From Chloroflexota bacterium (GTDB lineage Bacteria; Chloroflexota; Limnocylindria; Limnocylindrales; CSP1-4): 36,933 nucleotides of DNA. Below are positions 32,684 to 36,933 of the stretch, piece by piece. The stretch lies in the NCBI GenBank assembly GCA_003141245.1, contig PLLE01000028.1:1-36933 (forward strand). The letters run 5' to 3'. A program made the position numbers and the translations under genes. The notes beneath the pieces were generated by a model. It worked only from the letters and a program-made list of their open reading frames with translations, made no database searches and was not told the DNA's origin. How positions within the stretch are numbered: position 1 is the first letter of the stretch; every line of letters starts with the position of its first letter.

Positions 32684-32710
32684 ATCCCCGCGGGCATAAT
32701 CCCCGCGGGC
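32684..32710. promoter_or_regulatory. Twin ATCCCCGCGGGC repeats upstream of the MFS gene
   Basis: ATCCCCGCGGGC occurs at 32684-32695 and 32699-32710, each with the palindrome CCCGCGGG, 15 bp apart. They lie 66-92 bases before the MFS start and may be operator sites. GC-rich chance repetition cannot be excluded. Confidence 0.4.
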
Positions 32711-32746
32711 GCCCCTTCTATGTTCGGGGGCACGCAAGCTCGCCAT

Positions 32747-32778
32747 GCCAGCCCGCCAGCGCGCCAGCCCGCCAGCGC
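32747..32778. repeat. Two exact 16-bp tandem repeats
   Basis: GCCAGCCCGCCAGCGC is present at 32747-32762 and 32763-32778, with a partial third copy. It lies in the noncoding gap between the MFS and lipoprotein genes. Confidence 0.85.
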
Positions 32779-32802
32779 GCCACGCCGACCGTGACGAGGG
32801 GA

Positions 32803-32830
32803 AACCCGCCGACCACTGGATCGGCGGGTT
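32803..32830 (-). terminator. Terminator of the COG4315 lipoprotein gene
   Basis: AACCCGCCGA (32803-32812) and TCGGCGGGTT (32821-32830) are a perfect 10-bp inverted repeat with an 8-base loop. It lies 39 bases past the minus-strand stop; on that strand the stem ends in GGGTTT. Confidence 0.7.
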
Positions 32831-32869
32831 GCCGCTGCTGATTGGGCGGTCAGACCGCCAGTCGGGGCA

Positions 32870-33433
32870 TCAGTAGCCGCTCTGGCTCATAGCTGCGGAG
32901 GCTGACGCGCTTGCGGCCGCGCCGGCGGTCAGGGGAGCGACGTACCACTTACCGCTGAAGCCCTGGCCGGCGGTGTCGCCGGCTGCCGAGTCTCCCGCGT
33001 AGTAATACAGCGGCTGGTGGTCGTAGGCGACCTGCATCGTGCCGTCAGGCCGGCTGATCAGGCTGAAGATGCCTGCGGCGCCGGTCGGCCCGGCGATCGT
33101 GGTGCCGCCGGCGACGGTCAGGGCCGGCCAGTTGGTAGCGCACGTGCCGGTGCACGAGCTGGTGTCGGGTGTGTCGTTCTTGAAGATGTAGAGCGTCATT
33201 CCGTTCTGGCCCGTGAAGTAGGCACCCAGAGTGGGATCGTTCGTCGCGCCGATCGTGAAGCTGGTCGGCGCCTGGCTGGCGGACGGTGCGGTTGGCGTCG
33301 CCTTGGCTCCGAGCGCGGAGCCGGCGGGAGTGGCGGCGGCGGGAGTCGCGGCGGCCGATGTGCAGGCTGCGGCGACCAACATCGCGGCGGCCGCAATCCC
33401 CGCGAGAGAGATCAAGCGATTGTTGAGACGCAT
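32870..33433 (-). CDS. COG4315-type secreted-repeat lipoprotein
   Basis: This 187-residue exported lipoprotein has basic MRLNNR, a hydrophobic core, and a lipobox-like VAAAC with Cys24. A low-complexity Ala/Thr/Pro linker (about 25-57) follows, then the secreted-repeat domain: GAYFTGQNGMTLYIFKNDTP, SSCTGTCATNWPAL, and QVAYDHQPLYYYAGDSAAGD with GKWYVAPL. The pair of Cys in SSCTGTC may bind metal or form a disulfide. This family is common in high-GC bacteria, and its function is not established; relatives are linked to haem or redox proteins by context. The start has GAAAGGAAACAG before the ATG. It is transcribed alone. Confidence 0.85.
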   Translation of the reverse strand: MRLNNRLISLAGIAAAAMLVAAACTSAAATPAAATPAGSALGAKATPTAPSASQAPTSFTIGATNDPTLGAYFTGQNGMTLYIFKNDTPDTSSCTGTCATNWPALTVAGGTTIAGPTGAAGIFSLISRPDGTMQVAYDHQPLYYYAGDSAAGDTAGQGFSGKWYVAPLTAGAAASASASAAMSQSGY

Positions 33434-33526
33434 CTGTTTCCTTTCGGGATCGTCGTTCCCTCACGATGAGGGTTTGAAGGTAGTACGCACCGTCCTGCCG
33501 GGCGGGTTTCGATCGGCGGTGCTGTC

Positions 33527-33729
33527 CCAGCCTGCGATCCTGCGCAGATGCCGGTTGCCAAGCACGTAGCGCAGACCCTCGGCGATCTCCTGACGCGGAC
33601 TGGTGTGCGAGCCGTCCTCGGCTAGGCGGCGATCCGGCTTGGCCTCTGGCTTGCGCATGCGCCGACAGGCGGCGTGAAGACGATGAACGGCGCCATCTGG
33701 ACCGTGCCCAAGAGCGCCACCTCGAGCGG
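33527..33729 (-). pseudogene. Remnant of an MFS exporter (EntS-like)
   Basis: Two pieces of a major facilitator exporter survive in different minus-strand frames. At 33729-33658 one reads SPLEVALLGTVQMAPFIVFT plus PPVGA, the usual second membrane segment. At 33601-33527 the other reads SPRQEIAEGLRYVLGNRHLR plus RIAGW, the cytoplasmic loop before the second half. In intact proteins these lie about 130 or more residues apart; here 56 bases separate them, so most of the middle is deleted and the frame is shifted. The rest of 33434-33819 has no other gene signal. The sub-family is judged from the GLRYVLG phrase. Confidence 0.68.
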
Positions 33730-33819
33730 GCTCGATTGGGCTCGGGACGGCGGCCGGCTCCGCCAGAGGCGCGGCCGAGGGCACAGACGCCTCATCGCCG
33801 GACTCACCAGATCGGATAC

Positions 33820-34734
33820 TCACGCCAGGGTAGCGGCGTCACCTGTCCTGCTTCTGCCGGGTGGCCCTGGCTCCAGGCTACCTACCCGGCCGCAACCATC
33901 CGGACCAACTTGCGTCGGGTGGGAGTTGGGCCCGATCTGCGGGCTCGGCGGCCACTTCCGAGTCCCGTCCATCGCATTTCGGTCGACTCGCTGAGCGTGG
34001 TTGGCCGTCCCGGCTCCATCTCGCCACCGCGACACTCGCTGCCGTACCGAGAAGCCCTGCCCAATTACCGCTCCGGTGGAATCGGGCCAGAAGCAGATGC
34101 CAGACTCGGCGCCGCCCGCGGGATTGCGGAACAGAGGCCGCAGTGCCCGCCCGTCACGAGGCAGGGACGAGTGAAACAGGTTCCGGTGGGCTCCGACCCG
34201 CCTGCGGTTGGTACGCGAGTCGCCGACGATCAGCCAGACGCTCACCGAACGAGCTTTCCAGCCCCGCTCGGCAGCGATCCGGACAGCCAAACGTCGTTTG
34301 CGGTCGAGCGTGCCCAGGATTTCGTCGATGTCTACGATCGCCGTCTTGAGTTCGATAACGACAAGTGAGTCGGTGGCTTCGTGCCAGGCGAGCAGGTCGA
34401 CGACACCGCGCTCACCGTAGATCGCAAAAGAGACTTCGGCGACGACGCTCCACCCTGGCTGGCGGCCGATCCAGAAAGCCACACGTTCGCCGAGGGCCGC
34501 GTGTCGGGCACTCACCAGTCGATCCAGGTCGCCGCCTTGCCATCGAGCTACGAGATCCAGGCGGATGCCCACCTTGGCCGCAATGGCGCGAACTGCCCCG
34601 ACCGAGAGCCGCCCGAAGTCGCCGTGCTCGAGTCGTGAGACCAGCGAGTCCGAGACCCCGGCCATCTGCGCGAGATCCTGCTGACGCAGGCGGCGTCGAA
34701 TGCGCGCGGCCCGGAACGCATAGCCAAGTCGCAT
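33820..34734 (-). CDS. Xre-type HTH protein with PD-(D/E)XK nuclease-like domain
   Basis: Residues 1-65 form an Xre helix-turn-helix (FRAARIRRRLRQQDLAQMAG, SDSLVSRLEHGDFGRLSVGA). Residues 80-215 look like a PD-(D/E)XK fold: Glu100 in VVAEVSFAIYGERG, Asp113 in GVVDLLAWH, and Glu128-x-Lys130 in LVVIELKTAIVD. LDRKRRLAVRIAAERGW and SRTNRRRVGAHRNLFHSSLP follow. The last 80 residues are low in family likeness and may be read-through of former noncoding DNA. ATG 34734 is chosen over an open frame to 34842 because the HTH starts there. Such proteins are usually annotated only as regulators; whether the nuclease site is active is unknown. It is divergent from the glutamate decarboxylase. Confidence 0.75.
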   Translation of the reverse strand: MRLGYAFRAARIRRRLRQQDLAQMAGVSDSLVSRLEHGDFGRLSVGAVRAIAAKVGIRLDLVARWQGGDLDRLVSARHAALGERVAFWIGRQPGWSVVAEVSFAIYGERGVVDLLAWHEATDSLVVIELKTAIVDIDEILGTLDRKRRLAVRIAAERGWKARSVSVWLIVGDSRTNRRRVGAHRNLFHSSLPRDGRALRPLFRNPAGGAESGICFWPDSTGAVIGQGFSVRQRVSRWRDGAGTANHAQRVDRNAMDGTRKWPPSPQIGPNSHPTQVGPDGCGRVGSLEPGPPGRSRTGDAATLA

Positions 34735-34874
34735 GTCATCCACCCAAGAAGGATGAATGCCGGCCCTTATCCCCGACTTACACGCCGGTTCTCCAGCAGA
34801 GCCCGGAAGGGAAAGCGCGCGCCACGCGCTAGAGTTGCCCAAGAGCAGGGGCCGGACGCTCCGGCACGCGATCG

Positions 34875-34903
34875 GACATCACGGCATTCAGACATCACGG
34901 CAT
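34875..34903. promoter_or_regulatory. 13-bp direct repeats before the glutamate decarboxylase gene
   Basis: GACATCACGGCAT is repeated exactly at 34875-34887 and 34891-34903 (16-bp period), ending 15 bases before the gad ATG and just before its ribosome site GGGAGG (34905-34910). It may be a regulator site or an RNA element. Confidence 0.5.
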
Positions 34904-34918
34904 AGGGAGGCCAGTCGG

Positions 34919-36310
34919 ATGTTGGGTTCGAGCCACCGTCGGCGGCGCCAGGCCGAGCATCTCTCGGTAAACCCGCTCTTCGCCCAGGGTTCCGTCCTGG
35001 CGCCAATTCCCACCAGGCGCCTGCCCGACGGGGAGATGTCGTCCAGTGCGGCGTACCAGATCATCCACGACGAGCTGATGCTCGACGGCAACGCCCGCCA
35101 GAACCTGGCCACCTTCGTGACCACGTGGATGGAGCCGGAAGTGGGCATGCTCATGGCCGAGTGCCTGCCCAAGAATATGATCAACAAGGACGAGTACCCC
35201 CAGACGGCCGAGATGGAGCATCGCTGCGTCTCGATGCTGGCCGACCTGTGGAACGCCCCCGATCCCAGCCAGGCTCCCGGGTGTTCGACCGTGGGTTCGT
35301 CGGAGGCGTGCATGCTCGGCGGCCTGGCCCTCAAGAGGCGCTGGCAGCAGGCGCGCCGGGCGGCCGGCAAGTCGACCGCCAGGCCCAACATCGTCATGGG
35401 CATCAACGTCCAGGTCTGCTGGGAGAAGTTCGCCAACTACTTCGAGGTCGAACCGCGGCTGGTGGCGATGTCGGGCGACCGTTTCCACCTCACCGGCGAG
35501 GAGGCGGTGAAGCTTGTCGATGAGAACACGATCGGCGTGGTGGCGGTCTTGGGCTCCACCTTCGACGGCAGCTACGAACCGGTGGCGGAGATTGCGGCGG
35601 CGTTCGACCGCCTCCAGGAGCGGACCGGCCTCGACGTCCCGATCCACGTGGACGGCGCCTCGGGCGGGATGATCGCGCCGTTCCTGGATCGGGATCTGTC
35701 CTGGGACTTCCGCATTCCTCGGGTCGCCAGCATCAACACCTCCGGCCACAAGTACGGCCTGGTCTTCCCGGGCGTAGGTTGGGTCATCTGGCGCGATCGA
35801 ACGGCCCTGCCCGAGGAACTGATCTACCACGTCAACTACCTGGGCGGCGACATGCCGACCTTCGCCCTCAACTTCTCGCGTCCCGGCGCCCAGATCGTGG
35901 CCCAGTACTACATGTTCCTGCGCCTCGGACGCGACGGGTATCGCCTGGTTCACGCCGTCTGCCGCGACGTCGCCGGCGACATCGCCGCGAAGCTGGCCGA
36001 GATGGGCCCGTTTGATCTGATCACGGACGGCAGCCAGCTCCCGGTCGTCGCCTTCCGTGTGAAGGAGGGGATCGAGAACTTCACGGTCTTCGACGTGTCT
36101 CGGCGGCTACGGGAGCGCGGCTGGCAGGTGCCCGCCTACACGTTCCCGGCCAACCGCGAGGACCTGGCCGTGCTGCGGATCGTCGTCCGAAACGGCTTCT
36201 CGCACGACCTGGCGGCCCTCTTCCTGGCCGACCTGGAACGCCTCCTGCCCGAGCTCGAGGCGCAGCCGGCGCCGGTGGACAAGGCGCTGGCGGGCTCTTT
36301 CCATCACTGA
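34919..36310 (+). CDS. gad: Glutamate decarboxylase (PLP-dependent)
   Basis: This enzyme decarboxylates glutamate to GABA, consuming a proton; roles in acid resistance or GABA metabolism are known. The 463-residue product matches GadA/GadB length. Visible are NPLFAQGSVLAPIPTRRLPD, WMEPEVGMLMAECLPKNMIN, GCSTVGSSEACMLGGLALKR and PIHVDGASGGMIAPF (Asp pairs with the PLP ring). The Schiff-base lysine is Lys278 in NTSGHKYGLVFPGVGW. ATG 34919 is preceded by GGGAGG with 8-base spacing. No glutamate/GABA antiporter gene is next to it. It is likely transcribed alone, with 13-bp direct repeats just upstream. Confidence 0.95.
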   Translation: MLGSSHRRRRQAEHLSVNPLFAQGSVLAPIPTRRLPDGEMSSSAAYQIIHDELMLDGNARQNLATFVTTWMEPEVGMLMAECLPKNMINKDEYPQTAEMEHRCVSMLADLWNAPDPSQAPGCSTVGSSEACMLGGLALKRRWQQARRAAGKSTARPNIVMGINVQVCWEKFANYFEVEPRLVAMSGDRFHLTGEEAVKLVDENTIGVVAVLGSTFDGSYEPVAEIAAAFDRLQERTGLDVPIHVDGASGGMIAPFLDRDLSWDFRIPRVASINTSGHKYGLVFPGVGWVIWRDRTALPEELIYHVNYLGGDMPTFALNFSRPGAQIVAQYYMFLRLGRDGYRLVHAVCRDVAGDIAAKLAEMGPFDLITDGSQLPVVAFRVKEGIENFTVFDVSRRLRERGWQVPAYTFPANREDLAVLRIVVRNGFSHDLAALFLADLERLLPELEAQPAPVDKALAGSFHH

Positions 36311-36526
36311 GCGAGGGTAGGGCCGGGGATCGGGACTGGCGAGCCGGGCGGCCGAGAGGTGCACAGCGGAAGAGGACACTTGGTGGCCGTTACATTCGGA
36401 CCGCCGGGGAGCTAGGATGTCTTTGGCTCAGGGTGGACCATGCCGCGGCCGAGACTTGAGCACCGCCGACTCGGACCGCGCTTCCGCCAATTTCCTGGGC
36501 GCGTGGAAACGAGACGGAGACTCGAG

Positions 36527-36933
36527 ATGACGACGGGATTCGGGTTCTGCTCCAACTGTGGGACACCGCGGATTGCAGCTGAGCAGAAGTTCTGCGCCGG
36601 GTGTGGCTCTACCATCTCTGCTGTGGCACCGCCCGCGCCGCCAGTGCTTGAGCCAGCTGCGTGGACGGCACCGGTTCCGGCACCGCCCGCACCCGAGCCA
36701 GAAGCAGCGATCCCCGCTCCGCCGGTACCGCCCGTCGTTCCGCCGCCCCCGCCCGCACCTGAGCCGGAAGCAGCGATCCCCGCTCCGCCCGCACCTGAGC
36801 CCGTCGTTCCGCCGGCACCCGAGCCGGAAGCAGCGATCCCCGCTCCGCCCGCACCCGAGCCTGTCGCCCCGCCTGTCTGGTCGATGCCGCCTGCCGGAGC
36901 ACCGACGGCTCCGCCCCCGTGGGCCACGCCGCC
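36527..36933 (+). CDS. Zinc-ribbon protein with proline-rich repeats (3' end outside window)
   Basis: The open frame starts at ATG 36527, with GGAGA upstream, and runs off the window after 135 complete codons. Residues 8-30 form a zinc ribbon, CSNCG with CAGCG (C-x2-C, 16-residue gap, C-x2-C). The rest is a low-complexity linker with three copies of PEPEAAIPAPP separated by valine/proline stretches, encoded by imperfect DNA repeats (about 36693-36860). Such a layout often precedes a membrane or secreted domain, but that part is not visible. It is a separate unit downstream of gad. Function cannot be assigned. Confidence 0.75.
   Translation, partial: MTTGFGFCSNCGTPRIAAEQKFCAGCGSTISAVAPPAPPVLEPAAWTAPVPAPPAPEPEAAIPAPPVPPVVPPPPPAPEPEAAIPAPPAPEPVVPPAPEPEAAIPAPPAPEPVAPPVWSMPPAGAPTAPPPWATP
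36690..36865. repeat. Three imperfect proline-rich coding repeats
   Basis: The block GAAGCAGCGATCCCCGCTCC recurs three times within Pro/Glu/Ala codons, encoding PEPEAAIPAPP. It is a possible slippage or recombination site in the zinc-ribbon gene. Confidence 0.8.

Noticed and set aside
33820-33900. Possible tRNA or tRNA trace (GGCTCCAGG and nearby strings)
   Set aside because: No cloverleaf, anticodon arm or T-arm sequence could be drawn on either strand.
36417-36530. A 37-codon frame whose stop overlaps the zinc-ribbon start
   Set aside because: No convincing ribosome site or composition typical of a real peptide; kept only as a possible leader frame.

Overview
The window comes from a very GC-rich bacterial chromosome with short intergenic gaps, many GTG starts and many ATGA or GTGA stop/start overlaps. 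Gene content (t6A genes beside rsmA, ispE and glmU; a single-chain class II glycyl-tRNA synthetase; an F420-type luciferase-like oxidoreductase; hypAB; pyruvate phosphate dikinase; a COG4315 lipoprotein; HTH-TPR regulators) fits an uncultured Chloroflexota of the Limnocylindria/Ellin6529 kind, with Actinomycetota as the alternative. The assignment is by general likeness only. No rRNA, tRNA, CRISPR array or intact mobile element was found.

Layout. 1-8778 (+) is a housekeeping block: the end of a KOW-motif protein, tsaE-tsaB-rimI-tsaD (tRNA t6A synthesis plus a GNAT acetyltransferase), rsmA, ispE, ridA, glmU and a CNNM/CorC-type membrane protein. 8809-10567 (-) has a polyprenyl diphosphate synthase and a flavin-binding PNPOx-like protein. 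10754-12186 (+) has a broken PfkB sugar kinase followed by a D-lyxose isomerase-type cupin. 12356-17807 (+) has recO, a NUDIX hydrolase, glyS and two tandem GT87-like membrane glycosyltransferases. 17842-20159 (-) encodes a two-subunit NfnAB/SudAB-like flavin iron-sulfur oxidoreductase, divergent from hypA-hypB (20348-21394, +). ppdK follows with a strong terminator, then about 800 bases holding a decayed kinase fragment and a large hairpin.

25204-26792 is the most interesting region. An HTH-TPR regulator (-) is divergent from a 39-residue secreted-type peptide gene (+). A 27-bp inverted repeat lies between them and covers the -35 hexamer of the peptide promoter. This has the architecture of an RRNPP (PlcR/PapR, Rgg/SHP-like) peptide signalling pair, a system characterised mainly in Bacillota.

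26950-36933 is accessory: a NUDIX-HAD fusion, an aldo/keto reductase, an F420-type LLM oxidoreductase, a mannose-6-phosphate isomerase, an MFS transporter, a COG4315 lipoprotein, an MFS exporter remnant, an HTH protein with a PD-(D/E)XK nuclease-like domain, a glutamate decarboxylase, and the start of a zinc-ribbon/proline-rich protein cut by the window end.

At least three genes are decayed (PfkB kinase, P-loop kinase tail, MFS exporter). The two kinases each carry an apparent single-base insertion, so sequencing error must be excluded before they are called true pseudogenes.
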